Below, piece by piece: positions 57,493 through 64,000 of a DNA stretch of 64,000 bases. The translations under genes were made by a program, and so were the position numbers. The notes under the pieces are model-generated. The model was not told the DNA's origin. It saw only the letters and a list, made by a program, of their open reading frames with translations, and searched no databases. The stretch is taken from positions 25,117 to 89,116 of the forward strand of contig JASCOI010000003.1 in the NCBI GenBank assembly GCA_029959665.1, in the 5' to 3' direction. Every line of letters begins with the position of its first letter. Positions within the stretch are counted from its first letter, which is position 1. The stretch is from Microbacteriaceae bacterium PS02333. GTDB lineage: Bacteria > Actinomycetota > Actinomycetes > Actinomycetales > Microbacteriaceae.

Positions 57493-58229
57493 TGGAGGGT
57501 TCCTTCCAAGGGGGTTGATGCTCGACTTTCCGAGCGGTCAGCGTCGCGCCGTCCATCACCCGCGGAGGCGGCGGTGATACCCGCCGGCACCGCGAGCCGC
57601 TGCAGGACGGCGAACACGATCTCGAAGACGATGGCGAGTGCGATCACCAGGAGCGAACCGCCGAGGACCTCTTCGTAGTCCTGGTTGGCGAGTCCGGAGA
57701 ACGCGTACCCGCCGAGACCGCCCGCGTTGATGTAGGCGGCGAGCGTCGCGGTCGCGATGACCTGGAGCACCGCGGCACGGATGCCGCCGACGATCAGCGG
57801 GAGCCCGAGCGGGATCTCCACCTTCGTCAGCAGCTGCCACGTGGTCATGCCCTGCGCCCTGGCCGCGTCGATGGTCACGCGGTCGATCGCCTCGAGGCCG
57901 GAGTAGGTGCCGGCCAGGATCGACGGGATCGCCAGGATGACGAGCGAGATGAGCGGGGCTTCGATGCCGAGCCCGATCCACAGGGCGAGGATCGTCAGCA
58001 GGCCGAGCGTGGGGAGCGCCCTGACGCCGCCGGAGAACCCCACGGCGAGGCTCTTGCCGCGCCCGGTGTGCCCGATCACGAGGCCGAGGGGCACCGCGAT
58101 GGCGCAGGCGATGACGATGGTGAGCAGCGTGATCCACACGTGCTCCCACAGGCGGACGGGGATGCCGTTCGCCCCGACGGAGTTGGCGGGGTCGAAGATC
58201 CAGGCGATGGCGCCGGCGAAGAGGTTCAT
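57489..58229 (-). CDS. opuCD: osmoprotectant ABC transporter permease
   Basis: Inner-membrane permease of 246 residues with six helices. The ATPase-docking loop reads TIDAARAQGMTTWQLLTKVEIP, and the start HVWITLLTIVIACAIAVPLG is typical of OpuC/ProW-like permeases. It overlaps both neighbours by four bases. The second permease gene upstream suggests a heterodimeric channel. Confidence 0.92.
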   Translation of the reverse strand: MNLFAGAIAWIFDPANSVGANGIPVRLWEHVWITLLTIVIACAIAVPLGLVIGHTGRGKSLAVGFSGGVRALPTLGLLTILALWIGLGIEAPLISLVILAIPSILAGTYSGLEAIDRVTIDAARAQGMTTWQLLTKVEIPLGLPLIVGGIRAAVLQVIATATLAAYINAGGLGGYAFSGLANQDYEEVLGGSLLVIALAIVFEIVFAVLQRLAVPAGITAASAGDGRRDADRSESRASTPLEGTLQ

Positions 58230-58948
58230 GCGGACACCTCCCCGGTCCGGACGTCCGCCGCTGCAAGACGCCGGATGCGCTTGGCGTCACGGCTGCCACC
58301 GCGGGTCCACGGCATCACGATGCGTCCGATGAGCACCAGGAGGCCGTCGATGACGAGCGCCAGGACGATCGTCAGCACGATGCCGGTCAGGATCTCGACG
58401 CTGATGCCGCGCTTGAGACCGTCGGTGAGCAGGAACCCGAGGTTCGGGATCCCGAGGAGCGCACCGACCGTGACGAGACTGACCGTGCTCACCGCGACGA
58501 CCCGGATGCCGGCGAGGAGCACGGGACCGGCGAGGGGCAGTTCGACGCGGAAGAACCGCTGCACGGGCGAGTACCCCATGGCCGCAGCGGCGTTCAGCAC
58601 CGCGGGGTCGACGGCGTCGAGCGCGTCGGCCGCGGAGCGCGCCATCAGGGCGACCCCGTAGATCGTGAGCGCGATGACGACGTTCGCCGGGTCGAGGATG
58701 TTCGTCCCGAGCAACGGCGGCAACGCGAGGAAGAGCGGGAAGGACGGGATGGCGTAGAGCAGGCTCGCCACGACGATGATCGTCGAACCGGTCGCCCGTG
58801 CACCGCGGCGTCCCTGGCGCAGACGGTTCACGAGCAGGCCGATCGGCACCGAGAGCACGAAGCTGATGACGATCGGCGGGATCGACAGCCAGATGTGCGC
58901 GATCAGATTCGACGTGATCGTGTCGAGGTTGCCGGTGACCCAGTTCAC
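58226..58948 (-). CDS. opuCB: osmoprotectant ABC transporter permease
   Basis: A 240-residue permease similar in layout to its neighbour. HIWLSIPPIVISFVLSVPIG is the first helix, and the docking segment is AVLNAAAAMGYSPVQRFFRV. It overlaps the ATPase gene upstream and the second permease downstream by four bases each. Confidence 0.92.
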   Translation of the reverse strand: MNWVTGNLDTITSNLIAHIWLSIPPIVISFVLSVPIGLLVNRLRQGRRGARATGSTIIVVASLLYAIPSFPLFLALPPLLGTNILDPANVVIALTIYGVALMARSAADALDAVDPAVLNAAAAMGYSPVQRFFRVELPLAGPVLLAGIRVVAVSTVSLVTVGALLGIPNLGFLLTDGLKRGISVEILTGIVLTIVLALVIDGLLVLIGRIVMPWTRGGSRDAKRIRRLAAADVRTGEVSA

Positions 58949-59832
58949 ACGCTGTCCCGGTGCGCGGCGTCCTGCGCGGCCGGCTGCGGCACCGCGGACG
59001 CCGCGTCCACGACCTGGACCGGGCCGGTGAGCACACCGGCGGCGCGTCCGTCCCCGTCCACCACGATGGGCCCGGTGGGCGTCTGCTCGACACGGAGTGC
59101 TCGACGACCGCGCCCGGCGCCGATGAAGTTCGCGACGAAGTCGTCCGCCGGCTCCGCGAGGATCTCGGCCGGCGTGCCGAGCTGGGCGATCTCACCGCCC
59201 TTCTTCAGGATGACGACCTGGTCGCCGAGCTTGAACGCCTCGTCGATGTCGTGGGTCACGAACACGACCGTCTTGCCGAGCTCGCGCTGGAGCCGGATGA
59301 GCTCGTCCTGCAGGTCGTTGCGGACCAGCGGGTCCACCGCGCCGAACGGCTCGTCCATCAGGAGGATGTTCGGGTCGACGGCGAGCCCGCGGGCGACACC
59401 GACACGCTGCTGCTGGCCACCCGACAGCTGCGACGGGTAGCGGTCGGCGAAGGCGCGGTCGAGCCCGACCGTGTCCATCAGCTCGAGCGCCCGCGCTCGG
59501 GCTTCCTGCTTGGACACGCCGGTGAGGAGCGGGACGGTCGCGATGTTGTCGGCCACCTTGCGGTGCGGCAGCAGCCCGGCGTTCTGCATCACGTAGCCGA
59601 TGCTGCGACGGAGCTTGACGGGGTCGACGCCTGCGACGTCCTCGCCGTCGATGGACACGGACCCCGCAGTGGGGTCGACCATCCGGTTGATCATGCGGAG
59701 CAGCGTCGTCTTCCCGCAGCCACTCGAACCGACGAAGACCGTCGTGGTGCGTGATGGGATGACGAGGTCGAACCGCTCGACGGCGGCCGTGCCGTCCGGG
59801 TACGTCTTGCGCACCTGGCGGAACTCGATCAT
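58945..59832 (-). CDS. opuCA: osmoprotectant ABC transporter ATPase
   Basis: A 295-residue ATPase. Walker A is FVGSSGCGKTTLLRMINRMV, the signature is LSGGQQQRVGVARGLA, Walker B is ILLMDEPFGAVDPLVR, and the H-loop is VFVTHDIDEAFKLGD, the QAT-family pattern seen in OpuCA and ProV. The C-terminal tail is short, with only a partial regulatory region and no complete CBS pair. ATG 59832 has AGAAGGG upstream. It is first in the operon. Confidence 0.93.
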   Translation of the reverse strand: MIEFRQVRKTYPDGTAAVERFDLVIPSRTTTVFVGSSGCGKTTLLRMINRMVDPTAGSVSIDGEDVAGVDPVKLRRSIGYVMQNAGLLPHRKVADNIATVPLLTGVSKQEARARALELMDTVGLDRAFADRYPSQLSGGQQQRVGVARGLAVDPNILLMDEPFGAVDPLVRNDLQDELIRLQRELGKTVVFVTHDIDEAFKLGDQVVILKKGGEIAQLGTPAEILAEPADDFVANFIGAGRGRRALRVEQTPTGPIVVDGDGRAAGVLTGPVQVVDAASAVPQPAAQDAAHRDSV

Positions 59833-60029
59833 GGGTGCCCTTCTGGTAGGAGGTAGCCCGACTCCGAGTGAGAGTACCCGTCGGCACCGACACCGGTACG
59901 TCCAGGTGACGATCCGTGACGTGACCGGGCGTGTCCCGGACAGCGCCACCCGGCCGGCGACCGGCCTGCGGAATCCGCCACGGCTCTGGAGCCGACCCCG
60001 CGCACGGCGGAGGCCGCGGACACGACAGC

Positions 60030-60057
60030 GCCCGCGCCTCCAGTTCGGAGGGCGGGC
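60030..60057 (-). terminator. terminator of tetR gene
   Basis: A stem of 6 plus 5 bp with a one-base bulge (GCCCGC-G-CCTCC against GGAGG-GCGGGC) lies 24 bases after the tetR stop and ahead of the osmolyte operon. The rest of the 249-base gap shows no gene; a TACTCT -10-like box is present, but no matching -35 was found. Confidence 0.65.
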
Positions 60058-60081
60058 ACCGTTCGGATTGGTGACCGGTGG

Positions 60082-60729
60082 TCAGGAGGCGGCGATCACC
60101 GACTCCAGGTACGTCTTGTTCATGACGCGGTACGCCTCGATGAGCGCGGTGTCCGGGTGCTGGCGGTCCTGGTGCGCCCGGGCGAGCACGGCGTGTCCGG
60201 ACTCGGCGAGGACGACCCACGCCCGTGCGACGGCGTCGTTCTCCGGGAGACCGAACCGCTCGCGCATGATCGCGCCGACGGCCCCGCCGAGGGCGCCCAT
60301 GCGGTCCTCTTCGTCGCCGACCCCGGAGTCCGCGGCGTCACCGAAGCGGATCGCGCGGAAGCCCGGCTCGGTCCGGTACATCTCGCTCGTCATGTCGATG
60401 AGCGCGTCGCAGGCGTCCTGCCAGGTCGTCGCGCCGCTGGTGTCGAGGGCCTCGACGAACCGGGACGCCAGGCGCTGCGTGCAGCGGATCGCGAGCGCCT
60501 CGACCACGGCGATGCGGTCCGGGAAGTACCGGTAGACGGTGCCGATGGACGCCCCCGCCCGCTCGGCGACCATGGCAGTGGTGAGCCGCTCGAAGCCGAT
60601 CTCGTCGATCACCGCGGCTGCGGCGTCGAGGAGCCCGGCGAGGCGCGCCGAACTGCGGGCTTGGACCGGCTCGTTCCTGAGCAGTGATGATCCCCCCGGC
60701 AGTGCGTTCGAAACCTCGGTGACGAGCAC
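60082..60729 (-). CDS. TetR family transcriptional regulator
   Basis: A 215-residue regulator. The HTH is IDEIGFERLTTAMVAERAGA then SIGTVYRYFPDRIAVVEALA. The C-terminal ligand domain contains SEMYRTEPGFRAIRFGDAAD. The start is GTG 60729, with GAAGGAG upstream, rather than a more distant start that lies beyond the family boundary. It is divergent from the App1-type gene, 140 bases away, which is its most likely target besides itself. Confidence 0.9.
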   Translation of the reverse strand: MLVTEVSNALPGGSSLLRNEPVQARSSARLAGLLDAAAAVIDEIGFERLTTAMVAERAGASIGTVYRYFPDRIAVVEALAIRCTQRLASRFVEALDTSGATTWQDACDALIDMTSEMYRTEPGFRAIRFGDAADSGVGDEEDRMGALGGAVGAIMRERFGLPENDAVARAWVVLAESGHAVLARAHQDRQHPDTALIEAYRVMNKTYLESVIAAS

Positions 60730-60857
60730 GTGTTCTCCTTCTCGCGGCGACCGCGGGCTGATTGTGTGACGGGGCAACTCTCGCAGAGCCCGGCTGGAAT
60801 CCCGCTGCGATTCTCCGGGTGTCGAGTGCGTCGTGCCCATCCTCCACCCCTCCGTGG

Positions 60858-60863
60858 GATGAT
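60858..60863 (+). promoter_or_regulatory. -10-like box of leaderless App1 gene
   Basis: GATGAT ends six bases before ATG 60870 with no ribosome-binding site. The spacing matches the other putative leaderless genes on this strand. Confidence 0.45.
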
Positions 60864-60869
60864 GGGCCG

Positions 60870-61919
60870 ATGCCCGACCCGACGTCCCACGAACCGTCGC
60901 TGGCCGAGCCGATCCTGCATCGTGCCGCCCGGATCGAGGACGCCGTGCAGGAGTTCCGTGAACAGCGCGCCCGCCGACGCGGCCTCGTGCCGACCGTCAT
61001 CCCGTACACCGGGTACGGCGCGCCCGGGTGGATCCGCGTGCTCTGCCGCGTGCTGCTGACCCGTCGTGGCCTCGCCTCGGACGCGGCGTACACCGGTGTC
61101 CGCGGCTGGCGGACGTTCACGAGCGTGGCGGTCGACCACGCCGAGGTGACCATCACCGCCGGCGGGGTCACCCACACCGTGCAGTCCGACCGCGGCGGCG
61201 TGGTGGACACCATCGTCCCGATCGACCTCGAACCGGGCTGGCAGACGATCCGACTGTCCGCCGGTGGGCAGCGCGACGCCGAGGCCGACGTCTTCGTCGT
61301 GCACCCGGACACGCGGTTCGGACTGCTGTCGGACATCGACGACACCGTCATGGTGACCTCGCTCCCCCGTCCGATGCTGGCCGCGTGGAACTCCTTCGTC
61401 CTCACCGAGCACGCGCGCCGCCCGGTCCCCGGCATGTCCGTCCTCTACGAGCGTGTGCTCGCGCAGCACCCCGGATCGCCGACGGTGTACCTGTCCACCG
61501 GCGCGTGGAACGTCGGGCCGACGCTGCAGCGCTTCCTGACCAGGAACATGTACCCGTCCGGCACCCTGCTCCTCACCGACTGGGGTCCCACCCACGACCG
61601 CTTCTTCCGGAGCGGGCAGCTGCACAAGCACGAGAACCTCCGGCGGCTCGCCCGCGACTTCCCGGACATCAAGTGGCTCCTCGTCGGGGACGACGGGCAG
61701 CACGACGAGACCCTGTACGGCGACTTCGCCCGCGAGCACCCGGACAACGTCGCCGGGGTCGCGATCCGGCAGCTGTCCACGAGCGAGGCCGTCCTGGCCG
61801 GTGGACGATCCCGGGCCCAGGAACGCTCCAGGGAGTCCGCCGCGCCGTGGGTCTACGCGCCGGACGGCGCCGGTCTCTGGACCGAGCTCGCCCGCGTCGG
61901 GATCACCGAGCTCGACTAG
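60870..61919 (+). CDS. App1-family (DUF2183) phosphatase-like protein
   Basis: A 349-residue protein related to the catalytic domain of the yeast phosphatidate phosphatase App1. The DxDxT motif is in LLSDIDDTVMVTSLPRPMLA near residue 155. VYLSTGAWNVGPTLQRFLTR and KWLLVGDDGQHDETLYGDFA carry the later HAD-like motifs. The N-terminal half is a beta-rich region. A bacterial substrate has not been established to my knowledge; phosphatidic acid is a guess from the family. Confidence 0.87.
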   Translation: MPDPTSHEPSLAEPILHRAARIEDAVQEFREQRARRRGLVPTVIPYTGYGAPGWIRVLCRVLLTRRGLASDAAYTGVRGWRTFTSVAVDHAEVTITAGGVTHTVQSDRGGVVDTIVPIDLEPGWQTIRLSAGGQRDAEADVFVVHPDTRFGLLSDIDDTVMVTSLPRPMLAAWNSFVLTEHARRPVPGMSVLYERVLAQHPGSPTVYLSTGAWNVGPTLQRFLTRNMYPSGTLLLTDWGPTHDRFFRSGQLHKHENLRRLARDFPDIKWLLVGDDGQHDETLYGDFAREHPDNVAGVAIRQLSTSEAVLAGGRSRAQERSRESAAPWVYAPDGAGLWTELARVGITELD

Positions 61920-61992
61920 ACCCTGCGCGCACTCTCAGTCGGTGGCGCATGACGCCGGTGGAACATCGGCGGTCAGTGGTTCGATCAGGGGC

Positions 61993-63864
61993 ATGGCGCA
62001 ACGTATCGAGGACCACGCGATCATCGGGGACTGCTACACGGCCGCACTGGTGGACCGTGCCGGCACGGTCGACTGGGCATGTCTCCCCCGCTTCGACAGC
62101 CCCTCGACGTTCGCGTCCCTGCTGGGCGACGAGCACGACGGGCACTGGACGCTCCGACCGACCGACCCCGACGCCACCGCCGAGCGCCGGTACGACGAGG
62201 ACACCCTCGTCCTGACGACGATCTGGACCACGTCCTCCGGGATCGTCGAGGTCACCGACTTCATGCCGATCGGCGCGCACCGGGCATCGGTCGTCCGGCG
62301 GGTCAGGGGGCTCAGGGGCGAGGTGGAGGTCCGACAGGCCCTGCGCATCCGGTTCGACTACGCCCGCGCACTCCCCTGGGTCCGCCAGGTCGGCGACGAC
62401 GACGACCCCGCACTCGTCGCGACCGCGGGACCCGGGTCGGTCATCGTCCGCGGCGTCCGGTTCCACGCCGACGACCACCGCCACGTCGCGACCCGCACGG
62501 TGCACGACGGCGACGTGCTCGACACCGTGCTGACCTGGTACCCATCGCACCGCGAGCCCCCGGAGGAACTCGACGTCGACGAGGCCCTGCAGCGGACCAA
62601 GCAGTGGTGGCACGACTGGACCGGCACCGCCCGTGTCGGCGGCCGGTACGCCGACGCCACCCGCCGGTCGCTGCTCTTCCTCCGTGCGATGACCCACGCC
62701 GAGACCGGCGGCGTCGTCGCCGCCGCCACCACGAGCCTGCCGGAGGACCCGGGCGGCGAACGCAACTGGGACTACCGGTACGTCTGGCTCCGCGACGCCT
62801 CGCTGGCGCTCGCGTCGTTGATCGCCCACGGGTACCAGGAGGAGGCGAAGCACTGGCGCGGCTGGCTGCTCCGCGCGATCGCAGGCGACCCGGCCGACGT
62901 GCAGATCATGTACGGCATCGCCGGCGAACGCGAGCTCCCGGAACGCGAGCTCGACCACCTCGCCGGGTACGCGGGATCGAAGCCCGTGCGGGTCGGGAAC
63001 GGCGCGTACACGCAGTACCAGGGCGATGTGTTCGGCGAGGTGCTCGCGGCGCTCCACGACGCCCGCGAGCTCGGCGTCGAGGAGAACGCCGACTCGTGGG
63101 CGCTGCAGCGCGCCCTGCTCGGCTACGTCGAGCAGCACTGGCAGGAACCCGACAACGGCATCTGGGAGATGCGCGGTCCACGACGGAGCTTCACCCATTC
63201 GCGGGCGATGATCTGGGCGGCGTTCGACCGAGGGGTCGCCGCGGTCGAGGAGTTCGGACTCGAGGGGCCCGTCGACCGCTGGCGACAGCTCCGCGACGCC
63301 GTCCGTGCGGAGATCGACGAGCACGGGTGGAACGCCGAACGCGGGTCCTTCCGCCAGCACTACGACACCGACGAGGTGGACGCGAGCCTGCTCGTCCTGC
63401 CCCAGATCGGCTACTGCAAGGCGACCGACCCGCGGATGCTCGGAACCGTCGCCGCGATCGAGGAGGACCTCCGCGTCGGCTCCGACGGGCTCGTCCTGCG
63501 GTACCGCACCACTGCGGGGTTCGACGGGCTGAGCGGCAGCGAGCACCCGTTCCTGGCGTGCTCGTTCTGGCTGGTCGAGCAGTACGCGGCATCGGGGCGC
63601 ATCGATGACGCCGAGCGGCTCATGGACGTGCTCGTCGGGTACGCCAACGACGTCGGCATGCTCTCGGAGGAGATCGACGTCGCGACGGGGCACCACATCG
63701 GCAACACGCCGCAGGCGCTGTCGCACCTCACGCTCGTTGCCGCGGCGGACGCGATCGAACGTGCCCGCGGCAAGGCGACGGGACACCGCACCCGGATCCC
63801 CCAGCACGACGGCGGCACCCGTTCGTGGACCGGCGAGGGCGAGCGCGCGGGCACCCCCGCCTGA
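61993..63864 (+). CDS. glycoside hydrolase family 15 protein (trehalase/glucoamylase-like)
   Basis: A 623-residue cytosolic enzyme. The N-terminal beta-sandwich starts IEDHAIIGDCYTAALVDRAG, VDWACLPRFDSPSTFASLLG. The (alpha/alpha)6 barrel has the GH15 signature ERNWDYRYVWLRDASLALAS with an acidic residue, and a second acidic region lies around SGSEHPFLACSFWLVEQYA. No signal peptide is visible. Actinobacterial relatives include trehalases; glucoamylase or glucodextranase activity is also possible. It may follow the App1 gene in one transcript, 73 bases downstream. Confidence 0.9.
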   Translation: MAQRIEDHAIIGDCYTAALVDRAGTVDWACLPRFDSPSTFASLLGDEHDGHWTLRPTDPDATAERRYDEDTLVLTTIWTTSSGIVEVTDFMPIGAHRASVVRRVRGLRGEVEVRQALRIRFDYARALPWVRQVGDDDDPALVATAGPGSVIVRGVRFHADDHRHVATRTVHDGDVLDTVLTWYPSHREPPEELDVDEALQRTKQWWHDWTGTARVGGRYADATRRSLLFLRAMTHAETGGVVAAATTSLPEDPGGERNWDYRYVWLRDASLALASLIAHGYQEEAKHWRGWLLRAIAGDPADVQIMYGIAGERELPERELDHLAGYAGSKPVRVGNGAYTQYQGDVFGEVLAALHDARELGVEENADSWALQRALLGYVEQHWQEPDNGIWEMRGPRRSFTHSRAMIWAAFDRGVAAVEEFGLEGPVDRWRQLRDAVRAEIDEHGWNAERGSFRQHYDTDEVDASLLVLPQIGYCKATDPRMLGTVAAIEEDLRVGSDGLVLRYRTTAGFDGLSGSEHPFLACSFWLVEQYAASGRIDDAERLMDVLVGYANDVGMLSEEIDVATGHHIGNTPQALSHLTLVAAADAIERARGKATGHRTRIPQHDGGTRSWTGEGERAGTPA

Positions 63865-64000
63865 TCTGCCCCGGGCCGTGCCGTGCCGCGCCGTGCCGTG
63901 GGTCGTTTCGCGCGTAGGAAGCGGATTCGCGGGGGGGGGGGGGGGGGTGGGGGGCCCCGCCACCCGCCCGGTGGGCCAGGGCTTGTTTATAACGAAACGC
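63865..64000. other. terminal intergenic stretch with implausible poly-G run
   Basis: After the GH15 stop lie GTGCC-rich repeats (CCGTGCCGTGCCGCGCCGTG) and a GCGCGTAGGAAGCGGATTCGCG motif related to the repeat near 20206. Then come 17 G residues (63931-63947), a T, six more G, and low-GC sequence ending in TTTATAACGAAACGC. The poly-G tract looks like a sequencing or assembly artefact, so sequence beyond about 63930 is unreliable. Confidence 0.7.

Noticed and set aside
63931..63954. G-quadruplex regulatory element
   Set aside because: The homopolymer is more likely an assembly artefact, so no function is claimed.

Overview
The window is high-GC DNA from an actinobacterium. The gene content and order (uppS-recO-leuA, era-ybeY-phoH-HIT-rsmE-dnaJ-hrcA, comEA/comEC-holA, cydABCD) and the many four-base stop/start overlaps fit the family Microbacteriaceae, and a Curtobacterium-like member is my best guess. 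That placement is inference, because no marker sequence could be searched. Nearly all genes read on the minus strand. Six small plus-strand genes carry a -10 box only 6-7 bases before the start codon, so they look leaderless.

Layout. 1-838: 5' part of an OafA-type membrane acyltransferase. 941-1045: tRNA-Asn(GTT) and its terminator. 1149-8817: a peptide ABC transporter operon (lipoprotein, two permeases, a fused double ATPase, a third odd ATPase, and a 2-hydroxyacid dehydrogenase coupled to the end). 9052-13448: dnaG, dgt, dusB. 13496-17401: a YbaK deacylase, a DsbA-like oxidoreductase with a coupled 49-residue ORF, glyS, and a class V aminotransferase divergent from a LysR regulator. 18448-22254: uppS, recO, leuA and a leucine leader-peptide attenuator. 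22318-26524: an FtsX-type ABC exporter beside a two-component system. 26593-33788: era, CNNM/CBS protein, ybeY, phoH, HIT, rsmE, dnaJ and hrcA, with a CIRCE operator. 33897-41098: DUF4870, hemW, HAD, DUF1990, lepA, an aminotransferase and rpsT. 41319-47751: holA, comEC, a disturbed segment, and comEA. 47840-50461: leuS. 50533-56292: cydABCD. 56557-59832: an OpuC-type osmolyte transporter. 60082-63864: a TetR regulator, an App1-type phosphatase and a GH15 enzyme. The last 135 bases contain an implausible poly-G run.

The most unusual region is the competence operon. comEA is followed, with the expected four-base overlap, by a comEC copy that breaks down after about 75 codons. Next come roughly 2 kb of lower-GC DNA holding a frameshifted lipoprotein gene and a decayed IS3-family transposase. 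Then comes a complete, divergent comEC whose 3' end overlaps holA by about 240 bases. This looks like an insertion, or replacement by recombination, at comEC.

Other points worth follow-up are the leucine attenuator, the DsbA-coupled micro-ORF with a Cys-x4-Cys motif, a peptide-transporter ATPase lacking the H-loop histidine, a 15-bp coding tandem repeat, and several palindromes. I found no CRISPR array, rRNA, prophage, defence system or biosynthetic cluster.
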